A stretch of 64,000 nt of DNA from DATFDN01 sp963767645 (GCA_963767645.1 CAVYEW010000001.1:372001-436000); one strand, 5' to 3'. Shown: positions 40,641-49,057, counted from the stretch's first letter. A program made the numbers and translations. Notes: generated by a model not told the origin, from the letters alone.

Positions 40641-41645
40641 GTCGCGGACGCGCCCGTCCGGCTCGACATAGTTCGGGCCGATCGGCACCTTGCCGTGGCC
40701 GCCCGGAATATCGAGGACGTAGGTCGGCCATGCAAGCCCCGAGACGCGGCCGCGCAGCCCGGCCAGCAGCGCCTGCCCCTCCTCGATCGGAACGCGAAAC
40801 CGCTCGGTGCCGGGCGCGGGGTCGAGCTGGTGCAGGTAATAGGGCTTCACCCGCGCGGCGATCATCGCCCGGAACAAACCCTCCAGCGCCGCCACGCTGT
40901 CATTGACCCCGCGCAGCAGGACGGACTGGCCGAGCACCGGGATGGCCGCGGCTTGGACGGCGCGCAGCGCCTGGCGCGCGTCCGGCGTGAACTCGCGGGC
41001 ATGGTTGGCGTGCAGCACGAGCCACATCGCCCGCTCGCTCGCCATTGCGTCCACCAGCGCCGGGGTGAGGCGTGCCGGCGCGGCCACCGGCACGCGGCTA
41101 TGGATGCGCAGCACCTCGATATGCGGGATCGCGGACAGCGCGGCGATGATGGCGGCCAGGCGGCGCGGGGAGAGCATCAGCGGGTCGCCGCCGGTCAGGA
41201 TCACTTCGCGGATCGCCGGGCGGGCGGCGAGCCAGGCATAGGCGGTGTCCAGCTCCGCCTCGGTGAGCAGGCCGCCATCGGGCCCGACATGCTCGCGGCG
41301 GAAGCAGAAGCGGCAATAGACCGGACAGACCAGCAGCGGCTTGAGCAGTGCCCGGTCGGGGTAGCGATGCACGATCCCCTTGACCGGCGAGAGCGCGTCG
41401 TCGCCGATCGGGTCGGCGCTCTCGTGCGGGGCGGTTGTCAGCTCGTCGGGGTGCGGGATGAACTGGCGGCCGATCGGGTCGTCCGGATGCTCGATCAGTG
41501 CGCGCAGGGCGGGCGGAATGGCCACGGCGTAGCGCGCCTCAACCGCAGCCACGTCGTCCCGACGCTCGGGCGCGATCAGGCCGGCCGCAAGCAGCGCGTC
41601 GGCGTCTCGCAAAGTTCGCTGATCGACGAGGATTCTCATTCGCAT
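40587..41645 (-). CDS. epmB: EF-P beta-lysylation protein EpmB (lysine 2,3-aminomutase-like)
   Basis: Radical SAM enzyme of 352 residues that makes the beta-lysine used to modify EF-P. The [4Fe-4S] cluster motif is CPVYCRFCFRREHVG near residue 108. EVILTGGDPLMLSPRRLAAI and LRIHSRVPVAAPARLTPAL follow, and the PLP-lysine region is DIPGGHGKVPIGPNY near residue 315. Native homology ends at DGRVRDPWG; the last ~15 residues are encoded by the ISAs1 remnant. Only a short, poorly conserved tail is usual there, so activity may be retained. The start is at an ATG with a second in-frame ATG two codons later. Confidence 0.9.
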   Translation of the reverse strand: MRMRILVDQRTLRDADALLAAGLIAPERRDDVAAVEARYAVAIPPALRALIEHPDDPIGRQFIPHPDELTTAPHESADPIGDDALSPVKGIVHRYPDRALLKPLLVCPVYCRFCFRREHVGPDGGLLTEAELDTAYAWLAARPAIREVILTGGDPLMLSPRRLAAIIAALSAIPHIEVLRIHSRVPVAAPARLTPALVDAMASERAMWLVLHANHAREFTPDARQALRAVQAAAIPVLGQSVLLRGVNDSVAALEGLFRAMIAARVKPYYLHQLDPAPGTERFRVPIEEGQALLAGLRGRVSGLAWPTYVLDIPGGHGKVPIGPNYVEPDGRVRDPWGRRAPCLLLSRRTSR

Positions 41646-41658
41646 CGCTATGGCTGGT

Positions 41659-41964
41659 TCAGGCGAGAGCGCGGGTTTCGGACAGGACGTCCAGCACTGC
41701 GTCGGGATGGCGATCGATCACCATGAGCAGCACCCGAGCTGCGGGATCAGGGCGACGTCGCCGCTGCTCCCAATCCCGCACCGCTGAGGGGCTGAAGCCG
41801 AACCGGAGAGCGAAGCCATTCTGGGTGAGTTTTAACTTCAAGCGGATGCTGCGCACGTCCACATCCTCCGGAACATGCGCGACAAATCCCTCCGTCGCCT
41901 CGCCGCGCGCATAGGCGCGGGCGCTTCGGACGCTGCGCAGAATGCGACTACCCGCGTTTGTCAT
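41659..41964 (-). CDS. higA: HigA-like HTH antitoxin
   Basis: 101-residue helix-turn-helix protein of the XRE/HigA type: VRSIRLKLKLTQNGFALRFG, FSPSAVRDWEQRRRRPDPAA at about residues 39-80, the same W-E-Q-x-R pattern as other HigA antitoxins. The ATG at 41964 overlaps the 3' end of the toxin gene by 17 bases, the toxin-first order typical of higBA. It would bind the toxin and repress the operon. The toxin is broken by a stop codon, so the antitoxin may now act only as a regulator. Confidence 0.82.
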   Translation of the reverse strand: MTNAGSRILRSVRSARAYARGEATEGFVAHVPEDVDVRSIRLKLKLTQNGFALRFGFSPSAVRDWEQRRRRPDPAARVLLMVIDRHPDAVLDVLSETRALA

Positions 41965-42313
41965 GATCCCTGAACCTGTGTCTATAGTCATTGACCAGTT
42001 CTGCTAGCTCCTTGCGCAACTCGTTGCGCTCGGCCTGCGTCAGATCGACCCGATCGCCTTTGGAGAAGACGTTTAGTAAGAAAACCGGTATTTCTGAGCC
42101 TGAGTAGAAGACGATCACTCGCTATCCGCCACTCTTGCCTTTCCCACGGCCTGGGAACCGAACCTTGCGAGCTCCACCGGTCCCAGGAATCTCGTCACCC
42201 GCCATCGGATTGCTCGATAAGTGATTCACGATGCGGTCCCGCTCGGCTTCGCTCAGGCCGGTGGCTTTAGCGTCTGTAAGATACTCGGGCGTTTCAATGA
42301 CCGCATGCAACAT
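41948..42313 (-). pseudogene. higB: HigB/RelE-like toxin interrupted by an amber codon
   Basis: A 121-codon frame encodes a RelE/HigB-type mRNA interferase: ETPEYLTDAKATGLSEAERDR, GTGGARKVRFPGRGKGKSGG, then a stop codon TAG at 42122-42124. The same frame continues RVIVFYSGSEIPVFLLNVFS, KGDRVDLTQAERNELRKELA and ends 17 bases inside higA. Homologous toxins have a tyrosine or small residue after GKSGG, so TAG probably replaces TAC by one base change. The truncated 63-residue product lacks the C-terminal strands needed for RNase activity. Confidence 0.8.
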
Positions 42314-42423
42314 GTCCCATTTCCTGAAATACGAAAGCTGGTCAAAATCAAAGCAGGCATGTCATTCTTTTACGGCACTGCCGCATTTCTGTCAACGGCA
42401 TTGCCGTAGTCGCGCCAACTCTC

Positions 42424-43461
42424 ATGCCGCAACCCGCATGGCACACTGACAGCCTGGCCAGCCGCCTTCCCTTTCTGCGTCGGCGTGCGCGCCTCGCCCG
42501 CGCGGTCCGCGCGTTCTTCGAGCAGCACGGCTATATGGAGGTGGAGACCCCGTACGCCGTGCCCGTGCCGGGCGAGGAGGTGCATTTGCGCGCGTTCCGC
42601 ACCTCGCGCGAGCATACCGACGGGCGGATCGAGCCGCTGTGGCTGCACACCAGCCCGGAATTCGCCATGAAACGCCTGCTGGTGGCCGGGGCTGGCCCGA
42701 TCTTCCAGCTCGCCCGCGTCTGGCGCAATGGCGAGAGCGGCGAGTTGCACGCGCCGGAGTTCACCATCCTCGAATGGTACCGCCCCGGCGCCTCCATGGA
42801 CGCGCTGATGGACGAGACCGAGGCGCTGCTGCGCGCCGTGCTGGCCCCGGTCGTGACCTGCCGCGGCATCGCCACCAACCTGGCGCGCTTCGAGCGGCTG
42901 AGCGTGGCGGAGGCGTTCGAGCGATGGGTGGGCGCCGACGTGCTGGCGACTGCCAATGACGCCGCCGCGCTCGCCGCTGCGGCCGGTACGCGGCTGCGTG
43001 ACGACGAGACCTGGGAGGACCTGTTCTTCCGCCTGCTGCTGGAGCGCATCGAGCCGCGGCTGGGGCGCGAGCACCCCAGCTTCCTCACCCACTGGCCCGC
43101 CGCGCAGGCGGCACTCGCCCGCCGCGACCCGGCCGATCCGCGCGTCGCCGAGCGGTTCGAGCTGTTCGTCTGCGGCATCGAGCTTGCCAACGCCTTCGTC
43201 GAGCTGACCGATCCGGTCGAGCAGCGCGCGCGCTTCCTCGCCGACCGCGCCCGCCGCCACGCCGCGCATGGCCCGGACACGCATGGCCCAGACACGCATG
43301 GCCCAGACTGGCCGCTCGACGAGGATTTCCTGGCCGCCCTGGAGCACGGGATGCCGCCTTGCGCCGGGATCGCCCTTGGCTTCGACCGGCTGGCGATGAT
43401 CGCGTCCGACGCGACGCGGATCGGGCAGGTGCTGTGGCTGCCGCCCGCCGATCTCGCCTGA
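42424..43461 (+). CDS. epmA: EF-P--(R)-beta-lysine ligase
   Basis: 345-residue paralogue of the class II lysyl-tRNA synthetase catalytic core (GenX/PoxA), without an anticodon-binding domain. It attaches beta-lysine to EF-P. Class II motifs: motif 2 LARVWRNGESGELHAPEFTI near residue 97, LEWYRPGA, and motif 3 GIALGFDRLAMI near residue 315; ELANAFVELTDP is also conserved. A 15-base tandem repeat inserts HGPDTHGPDTHGPDW near residue 280. With efp and epmB nearby, the whole lysylation pathway is encoded within 4.5 kb. Confidence 0.92.
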   Translation: MPQPAWHTDSLASRLPFLRRRARLARAVRAFFEQHGYMEVETPYAVPVPGEEVHLRAFRTSREHTDGRIEPLWLHTSPEFAMKRLLVAGAGPIFQLARVWRNGESGELHAPEFTILEWYRPGASMDALMDETEALLRAVLAPVVTCRGIATNLARFERLSVAEAFERWVGADVLATANDAAALAAAAGTRLRDDETWEDLFFRLLLERIEPRLGREHPSFLTHWPAAQAALARRDPADPRVAERFELFVCGIELANAFVELTDPVEQRARFLADRARRHAAHGPDTHGPDTHGPDWPLDEDFLAALEHGMPPCAGIALGFDRLAMIASDATRIGQVLWLPPADLA

Positions 43462-43480
43462 CCAGGGGCCTGACTGGGGG

Positions 43481-43819
43481 TTAGCGCTCCGTCTCGTCGC
43501 TGCCCGGCTCGACCTCGATGTCCGGCACGATCGCATCGGCGTCGTCCTCGAGGTCGGAGGCGTCCTCCAGCACGTCCTCCTCCTCGACGTCCTCGACACC
43601 CTCCACCTCGACGTCCGCCTCCTCGATGTCGGGCTGCGGGACCGGCTTCTTCACGCGCCGGTCCTCCATCGTGTTGCCGGACGGGCGTCGCGGGCGCGGC
43701 TGCTCGACCGGCTGCTCGGTGCCGCATTTCGGGCAGACCGCGGGCGATCTGGCAAGGTCGTAGAAGCGGGCGCCGCAGGCGACGCAGGTTCGCTTGAGGC
43801 CGAGTTCAGGCTTCGTCAT
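43481..43819 (-). CDS. FYDLN-acid zinc-ribbon protein (TIGR02300-like)
   Basis: 112 residues. The N terminus MTKPELGLKRTCVACGARFYD with a second C-x2-C at VCPKCGTEQP forms a small zinc ribbon. The FYDL block is the family name motif. A strongly acidic C-terminal half (VEGVEDVEEEDVLEDASD) follows. These proteins are characteristic of alphaproteobacteria and their function is unknown. The ATG at 43819 is chosen over one 45 bases upstream because family members begin at this point. It is divergent from aroA. Confidence 0.88.
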   Translation of the reverse strand: MTKPELGLKRTCVACGARFYDLARSPAVCPKCGTEQPVEQPRPRRPSGNTMEDRRVKKPVPQPDIEEADVEVEGVEDVEEEDVLEDASDLEDDADAIVPDIEVEPGSDETER

Positions 43820-43936
43820 GCAAAATGACCTCGTGAGGGGCGACGAGGCGCGCGCCCATGCCACCGGCGCCGGTTGCTGTCAAATGCAGGGTGATCGCCG
43901 GTTCGCGTCCGCACCGTGCCGTGCTAAGCGGCCGGC

Positions 43937-45289
43937 ATGTCACCCCTTGCCGAGCGATCCGGCCTGGTCGCGCGCCGCACCGGCCCCCTGAGCGGATGCG
44001 CCGCCGTGCCGGGCGACAAGTCGATCAGTCACCGCGCCCTGATGTTCGGCGCGCTGGCGGTCGGCGAGACCCGCATAACGGGCCTGCTGGAAGGCGAGGA
44101 CGTGCTGCGCACCGCCGCCGCCATGCGGGCGCTCGGCGCCGACATCGCGCGGGGCGGCGGCGGCGCGTGGCGGGTGACGGGATGCGGCCTCGGCGGGCTC
44201 GTCGAACCGCCGGACGTGCTCGACATGGGCAATTCCGGGACCGCCGCCCGCCTGCTCTGCGGCATCCTGGCCAGCCATGAGCTGTTCGCGGTGATGACCG
44301 GCGACGCCAGCCTGCGCCGCCGGCCGATGCGCCGCGTCACCGACCCGCTTGCCGCCTGCGGAGCGCGCTTCGCCAGCCGTGAGGGAGGGCGCCTGCCGCT
44401 GGCCATCGAGGGCGCGGGCGACGCATTGCCGCTCGACTACCGGGTGCCGGTGCCGTCCGCGCAGGTGAAATCGGCGGTGCTGCTCGCCGGCCTCAACGCG
44501 CGCGGCATCACCCGCGTCGAGGAACCGGAAGCGACGCGCGACCACAGCGAGAACATGCTGCGCCATTTCGGCGCCGAGCTGCGGGTCGAGACCGTCGGCG
44601 CGGGACGGGTGATCGAGCTGCGCGGCCAGCCTGAACTCGTCGCCGCCGATGTCGCCGTGCCGGGCGATCCGTCATCGGCCGCCTTTCCGCTGGTGGCGGC
44701 GCTGCTCGTGCCCGGCTCCGAGGTGCGGGTCGCGGGGGTTGGCCTCAATCCGCTGCGCACCGGCCTGCTTGCCACCTTGGCCGAGATGGGCGCCGAGCTC
44801 GCCATCGAGAACCCGCACGAGGCAGGGGGCGAGATGGTGGGCGACCTGACCGCGCGGCACGGCGCGCTGCGCGGGGTGGATGTGCCGGCCGAGCGCGCGC
44901 CGAGCATGATCGACGAGTACCCGATCCTTGCCGTTGCCGCCGCGTGCGCGTCGGGGGTGACGCGGATGCGCGGGCTTAAGGAGCTGCGGGTCAAGGAAAG
45001 CGACAGGCTCTCGGCCACCGCCGCGCTGCTCACCGCCTGCGGGGCGCGCGCCGAGATCGAGGGCGACGACCTGATCGTGCATGGCGCCGGCCGCCCGCCC
45101 ACAGGCGGCGCGAAAGCGGTCACGCACATGGACCACCGCATCGCCATGAGCGCGCTGGTGCTGGGGCTAGCGTCGGAGGCGCCGGTGGCGGTGGACGACG
45201 CGGGATTCATCGACACCAGCTTCCCGGGGTTCGCCGCGCTGATGCGCGATCTTGGGGCGGATTTGGGGGCGGATCTGGCGGCGCCATGA
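43937..45289 (+). CDS. aroA: 3-phosphoshikimate 1-carboxyvinyltransferase (EPSP synthase)
   Basis: 450-residue shikimate-pathway enzyme joining shikimate-3-phosphate and PEP. Key blocks: VPGDKSISHRALMFGALAVG with the PEP-binding lysine near residue 29, MGNSGTAARLLCGI near 97, SAQVKSAVLLAGLNA, SMIDEYPILAVAAACASGVT with the catalytic Asp, and LRVKESDRLSATAALL. The KSISHR...ITGLLEGEDV pattern resembles class II enzymes of alphaproteobacteria. Its stop overlaps the cmk ATG by 4 bases, so the two are translationally coupled. Confidence 0.95.
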   Translation: MSPLAERSGLVARRTGPLSGCAAVPGDKSISHRALMFGALAVGETRITGLLEGEDVLRTAAAMRALGADIARGGGGAWRVTGCGLGGLVEPPDVLDMGNSGTAARLLCGILASHELFAVMTGDASLRRRPMRRVTDPLAACGARFASREGGRLPLAIEGAGDALPLDYRVPVPSAQVKSAVLLAGLNARGITRVEEPEATRDHSENMLRHFGAELRVETVGAGRVIELRGQPELVAADVAVPGDPSSAAFPLVAALLVPGSEVRVAGVGLNPLRTGLLATLAEMGAELAIENPHEAGGEMVGDLTARHGALRGVDVPAERAPSMIDEYPILAVAAACASGVTRMRGLKELRVKESDRLSATAALLTACGARAEIEGDDLIVHGAGRPPTGGAKAVTHMDHRIAMSALVLGLASEAPVAVDDAGFIDTSFPGFAALMRDLGADLGADLAAP

Positions 45290-45945
45290 GTGCGCGCCCG
45301 GTCATCGCGATCGACGGCCCGGCCGCCGCCGGCAAGGGCACGCTGGCGCGGCGCCTGGCGCGGGCGCTCGGGCTCGCGCATCTGGACACCGGGCTGTTGT
45401 ACCGCGCGGTCGGCCGGCTGGTGCTGGACGGCGGCGGCGATCCGGCGGACCCGGCCGCCGCCCTGGCCGCCGCCCGCGCGCTGGTTCCGGCCGACCTCGG
45501 CCGCGCCGATCTGCGCGGTCCCGAGGCCGACGCCGCCGCGACCGCCGTGGCCGCGCTCGCCGAGGTGCGCGCCGCCCTGCTCGCCTTCCAGCGCCGGTTC
45601 GGCGCCGACGGCGCGGTGCTCGACGGGCGCGACATCGGCACGGTGATCTTCCCGGATGCCGCAGTGAAGCTGTTCGTCACCGCCAGCCTCGACGCCCGCG
45701 CCCACCGAAGGTGGCTGGAGCTGCGCGCGCGCGGGATCGCTGCATCGCTCGATCAGGTGCGCCGGGATATGCAGGCGCGCGACGAGAGCGATGCGGCGCG
45801 CGCTACCGCGCCGCTGCGGCCGGCGGCGGATGCGGTGCTGCTCGATACCACGGAGCTTGATCCCGACGCGGCGTTCGCCGCAGCGATGCGCGCGGTCAAG
45901 GTGAGGCTGCCTGGTCAGGAATGGGCGCCAACGCCGCGGATCTGA
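45286..45945 (+). CDS. cmk: (d)CMP kinase
   Basis: 219-residue cytidylate kinase. P-loop IDGPAAAGKGTLARRLARAL near residue 8, HLDTGLLYRAVGRLVLDGG (nucleotide monophosphate site), VLDGRDIGTVIFPDAAVKLF, and the lid SLDARAHRRWLELRARG. In most alphaproteobacteria aroA-cmk is followed by rpsA; here the next 300 bases are non-coding and a hypothetical gene follows, so the usual synteny is broken or rpsA lies elsewhere. Confidence 0.93.
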   Translation: MSARPVIAIDGPAAAGKGTLARRLARALGLAHLDTGLLYRAVGRLVLDGGGDPADPAAALAAARALVPADLGRADLRGPEADAAATAVAALAEVRAALLAFQRRFGADGAVLDGRDIGTVIFPDAAVKLFVTASLDARAHRRWLELRARGIAASLDQVRRDMQARDESDAARATAPLRPAADAVLLDTTELDPDAAFAAAMRAVKVRLPGQEWAPTPRI

Positions 45946-46269
45946 CAGCGTGCACGAAGGTTTTCGGATCGGACTGAAACGTTTTGGATCGTGCGCCGCT
46001 GCATCTCTCCCGCTTGCGGAAGAGATGAGCAGCGGTTCGCTAGGTCGTAATTCAAACCGATCCGAACTCTATACAGCCGAGAAGCGGCCAGTACCTGCAG
46101 GCGGCCCGCTCAATACAACCGAGCGCAATCCGCACAGGGCTTCACGTTACATTGACAAGCAAATCAGTCCCACGATGATAGTTACAACGTCATCACTATT
46201 GCGATAACGATTGTATGTATGGCTGACCGAAGTAGCATTCGTGACCACTCGATTGCGGAGACCCAATCC
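45946..46269. other. intergenic region after cmk
   Basis: About 320 bases, AT-richer towards 46140-46220. An imperfect inverted repeat at 46002-46027 (CATCTCTCCCGC, loop TT, GCGGAAGAGATG, one mismatch) belongs to the REP-like hairpin group and may end cmk transcription. A frame from 45950 (85 codons) runs through this hairpin and has no protein-like features. Confidence 0.45.
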
Positions 46270-47051
46270 ATGAACGTACCTTCCTATACGCCGCCACTCA
46301 AGCCATCGCCCGACAACACCGTTATCACGGCGGCGAGCGCCGGCGCGATCACCGATGCCAGCGGCATCGTGTGGTCGATCGTCAACGGCCAGGTAGCCGT
46401 CAACGGCACCCGGACGGCCAATCCGTCAATGTCATCAAGCTGGCCTACGAGAAAGGGCTGATCTGGCAACGACAATGGCAACAGCACAACCACCACAAGA
46501 CCATGGTAACTGCAACCTCGAACAATTACATTGCAGTTGCCACCAGCGTCGGGGCCTGGGTGCCGAATCCCTCCACGGTTGGGCAAGTGTCAGGGGATGC
46601 CTTCTTCCAATGGGCTTGCAACGACGCGACGAAGAACGGCGTCCAACTGTCGGACCCGGATACACAGGCGCAGGTCAACACCAGCACCCTCTATCTAAAC
46701 AGCCCGATGAAGTTCCTGGAAGCCACACCGGGAGGCGAGACTGTCGTGGCCGCAAGCGCCCAAATGTTCCAGGATCTTGGCAAGCCCGGCAGCGACGGCA
46801 ACGTGCTTGGCGCCGATCTGAACGGCGTTGTCTCCAGCACCACAACCGTGTTCGGCGCTGCCGCGAACGCTCTCGTGCTGGATATCGAGTTCGGCGCCAT
46901 GGGCTTCTCCCAGCTCGGAGCCGGCGGGCTGCAGCCTTTTGGGGAATTCGGCAAGAACGTCGGCACGGCCTGTGGTAGCCTCAGCGGCGCTACGCAGACA
47001 GGCTTCGTCAATGCAATCGGCAACAGCCTGAACACGGCCTTCCATAGCTAG
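46270..47051 (+). CDS. hypothetical protein, probably frameshifted
   Basis: Two overlapping frames look like one gene of about 260 codons. The first reads VITAASAGAITDASGIVWSI with VNGQVAVNGT, a motif recurring in secreted or surface proteins of alphaproteobacteria. The second reads PDGQSVNVIKLAYEKGLIWQ and continues to SLNTAFHS. The switch lies near 46411, where GGCACCCGG lacks one C; the span is 3n+2, consistent with a one-base deletion. The latter half is rich in Ala, Gly, Ser, Thr and Asn, without a signal peptide or membrane helix. GGAG lies 10 bases before the ATG at 46270. No function assigned. Confidence 0.5.
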
Positions 47052-47113
47052 ACTCGTTTCATCGCGGGTGAGGGTTGCCTGCGACACCCTCACCCGGCTC
47101 GCTTCGCTCGCCG

Positions 47114-47137
47114 ACCTCTCCCGCGAGCGGGAGAGGT
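47114..47137. repeat. REP-like palindromic hairpin
   Basis: Perfect inverted repeat ACCTCTCCCGC, loop GA, GCGGGAGAGGT, 60 bases after the hypothetical gene stop. Close relatives occur at 46002, 54085 and 61291, always between genes. There is no T run after it, so it is better described as a REP-type element than as a textbook terminator. Confidence 0.7.
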
Positions 47138-47153
47138 GACGCAGCACGCGCGG

Positions 47154-47309
47154 CTAGTGCGTTTTCAGCCTGACTGTATCGACTTGCCGTTTCACCCCCT
47201 CCCCTGTCCCCTCCCGCAAGGGGAGGGGGACGTGGTAGGCGACTCCCCCTCCCCTTGCGGGAGGGGGAGGGATACGCCGGCGGTTCCAGTCTGAGTGAAA
47301 CGGCTCTAG
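47154..47309 (+). repeat. dispersed MITE-like GC-rich repeat, copy C (most complete)
   Basis: 156 bases with imperfect terminal inverted repeats of about 23 bases: left CTAGTGCGTTTTCAGCCTGACTG, which is 23 bases read as CTAGTGCG-TTTTCAG-CCTGACTG, and right end, complemented, CTAGAGCC-GTTTCAC-TCAGACTG. The interior has two nested GC-rich palindromes around ACGTGGTAGGCGAC. The right end supplies the TAG stop codon (47306-47308) of the transglutaminase-like gene. Copies B (32433) and A (25623, inverted) share the interior. Confidence 0.75.
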
Positions 47310-48151
47310 CGGGCGGGGAGGCCGGCGCCGGGCGGGGGCTTCTGGCCGCCCACTTCCTCCGTGACCACCTTGAAGCCGTGCAGGGTACACGCGCCGAAGG
47401 TGGTGGTGATCGCCACGTCGGTGGCGTCGCGTCCGCGCGCCATCAGGATGCGGCCGATGCGCGGGATGTTGTGGCGCGCATCGAAGGTGTACCAGCGCCC
47501 GCCGAGATAGGCGTCGAACCAGCCGCTGAAATCCATCGGCGCGTCGGCCGGAGGCACGCCGATATCGCCGAGATAGCCGGTGCAATAGCGCGCCGGGATG
47601 TTCATGCACCGGCAGAGCGTCACCGCCAGGTGCGCGAAGTCGCGGCACACGCCCTGACGCTCCATGTACGCGTCCCACGCGGTCTTGGTCGGGCGCGCGT
47701 ACTGGTAGCCGAAGGTGATGTGGTCGTGGACGTAGTCGCAGATCGCCTGCACGCGCGCCCAGCCGCCGCGCACACCACCGAATAGCGACCAGGCGGTGTC
47801 GGATAGCCGGTCGGTCTCGCAGTAGCGGCTGCCCAGCAGATAGACCAAGGTCTCGGGCGGCAGGAGTTCCACCGGCACCTGCTCGGCGTCCTGCGCCTGC
47901 TCGTCGGGCTCGCCGCTGTCCTCGATCAGGAACTCGTTGGTGATCCGCAGACGTCCCTCGGGGGCCAGGATGCGCTGGCAGGTGTTGCCGAACACGTCGC
48001 GGTACTGGGTGGAGTCGATCGGCGGATCGAAGCTGAGCCGGTCGGGCGACTTCAGATCCGCCTCGCGCGACGGATGCACGTTCAGCACCAGCAGCATCGG
48101 CGTCGGTCCGACGCAGTCATAGGTGATCTCATATCCGGCGCGGATCTGCAT
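47306..48151 (-). CDS. transglutaminase-like domain protein (first)
   Basis: 281-residue protein: N-terminal beta-rich region (MQIRAGYEITYDCVGPTPML), then a transglutaminase-like core with the catalytic Cys in RQGVCRDFAHLAVTLCRCMN near residue 180 and the His/Asp part FDAYLGGRWYTFDARHN near residue 230. Start: GGAGG lies 6 bases before the ATG at 48151; the in-frame extension upstream is inside the next gene. It is the last gene of a four-gene operon with a second transglutaminase-like protein, an alpha-E protein and a permuted ATP-grasp. The stop codon comes from the repeat element at 47154-47309. Confidence 0.85.
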   Translation of the reverse strand: MQIRAGYEITYDCVGPTPMLLVLNVHPSREADLKSPDRLSFDPPIDSTQYRDVFGNTCQRILAPEGRLRITNEFLIEDSGEPDEQAQDAEQVPVELLPPETLVYLLGSRYCETDRLSDTAWSLFGGVRGGWARVQAICDYVHDHITFGYQYARPTKTAWDAYMERQGVCRDFAHLAVTLCRCMNIPARYCTGYLGDIGVPPADAPMDFSGWFDAYLGGRWYTFDARHNIPRIGRILMARGRDATDVAITTTFGACTLHGFKVVTEEVGGQKPPPGAGLPAR

Positions 48152-49049
48152 CGAAACCTCCAACACTGGCGGGCGAGTTGACGGCGCTGACACTGACCTC
48201 CACGGTCATGCCGAGATTGTCGGCGGGAAAGCCGGTCCAGGTGCCGGAAAGCGGAACCGCCTGCTTCGGGTCGCGCACCACGGCGACGCGGATCAGGTCG
48301 CGGTTGCCGACGATGCCGTTGGTCGGGTCGTACTCCACCCAGCCGGCGCCCGGCAGATAGACCTGCAGCCAGGCATGGGTGGCGCCGCCGCCGACATGGC
48401 GCGCGCCGTCGCGGTTCGGCGAGTAGAGGTAGCCGGAGACGAACCGCGCCGCCAGGCCGAGCGAGCGCACCGCCTCCATCATCAGCAGGGCGAAGTCGCG
48501 GCAGCTGCCGCTGCCCAGCCGCAAGGTCTGCGCCGGGTCCTGGGTGCCCTTCTCCTCGCGCGCGACATAGGTGAACTCCCGGCGGATGGCGTGCGTCATG
48601 GCGGCGAGCAGCTCGCGCGTGTCGGTGACGCCGTCGCGGCGCAGGAACCGCCGCGCCCAGCCGTTCACCTCGCGCTGCGGGTCCGGCGCGTGGCGCTCGA
48701 TGGAGCGGAGCAGGTCCGGCATGTCGTCCGCCCCGTAGGTGAAAGGATAGGTGCGCGCGTATTCCTCCAGCTGGAAGTCCGGGGCGTGCGAGGGCGTGTG
48801 CTCAAGCTCGATGATGCTCTCGAAGCGCAGCTCCTGCGCGCGTCCGGCGAAGCGGGCGAAGGTCACGCAGTTGTTGAACACGTCGTGCAGCCAGCGGATG
48901 CCGACCGGCTCCGGGGTGATGATCAGCCGGCTGTCGATCAGGCGCTGGTCGTAGCTGTCGCGGGGGCGGAACATCATCCGGTGCTCGCCGAACGAGACCG
49001 GCTGGCGGTAGCGGTACGTGGTGACGTGCCGCACGGCGAGGATCGGCAT
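48129..49049 (-). CDS. transglutaminase-like domain protein (second)
   Basis: 306-residue paralogue of the downstream gene. N-terminal domain MPILAVRHVTTYRYRQPVSF (bacterial transglutaminase-like N-terminal region), catalytic Cys in LGSGSCRDFALLMMEAVRSL near residue 175, and His-Asp in THAWLQVYLPGAGWVEYDPT near residue 225. The ATG at 49049 is chosen because it begins this conserved domain; 135 further in-frame codons upstream overlap the alpha-E gene. It overlaps the next gene by 23 bases and begins 8 bases after the alpha-E stop. Confidence 0.88.
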   Translation of the reverse strand: MPILAVRHVTTYRYRQPVSFGEHRMMFRPRDSYDQRLIDSRLIITPEPVGIRWLHDVFNNCVTFARFAGRAQELRFESIIELEHTPSHAPDFQLEEYARTYPFTYGADDMPDLLRSIERHAPDPQREVNGWARRFLRRDGVTDTRELLAAMTHAIRREFTYVAREEKGTQDPAQTLRLGSGSCRDFALLMMEAVRSLGLAARFVSGYLYSPNRDGARHVGGGATHAWLQVYLPGAGWVEYDPTNGIVGNRDLIRVAVVRDPKQAVPLSGTWTGFPADNLGMTVEVSVSAVNSPASVGGFDADPRRI

Positions 49050-49057
49050 GGCCCGGG

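Noticed and set aside
45950..46207. 85-codon frame after cmk
   Set aside because: Runs through a REP-like hairpin, lacks a ribosome-binding site and shows no protein-like pattern.
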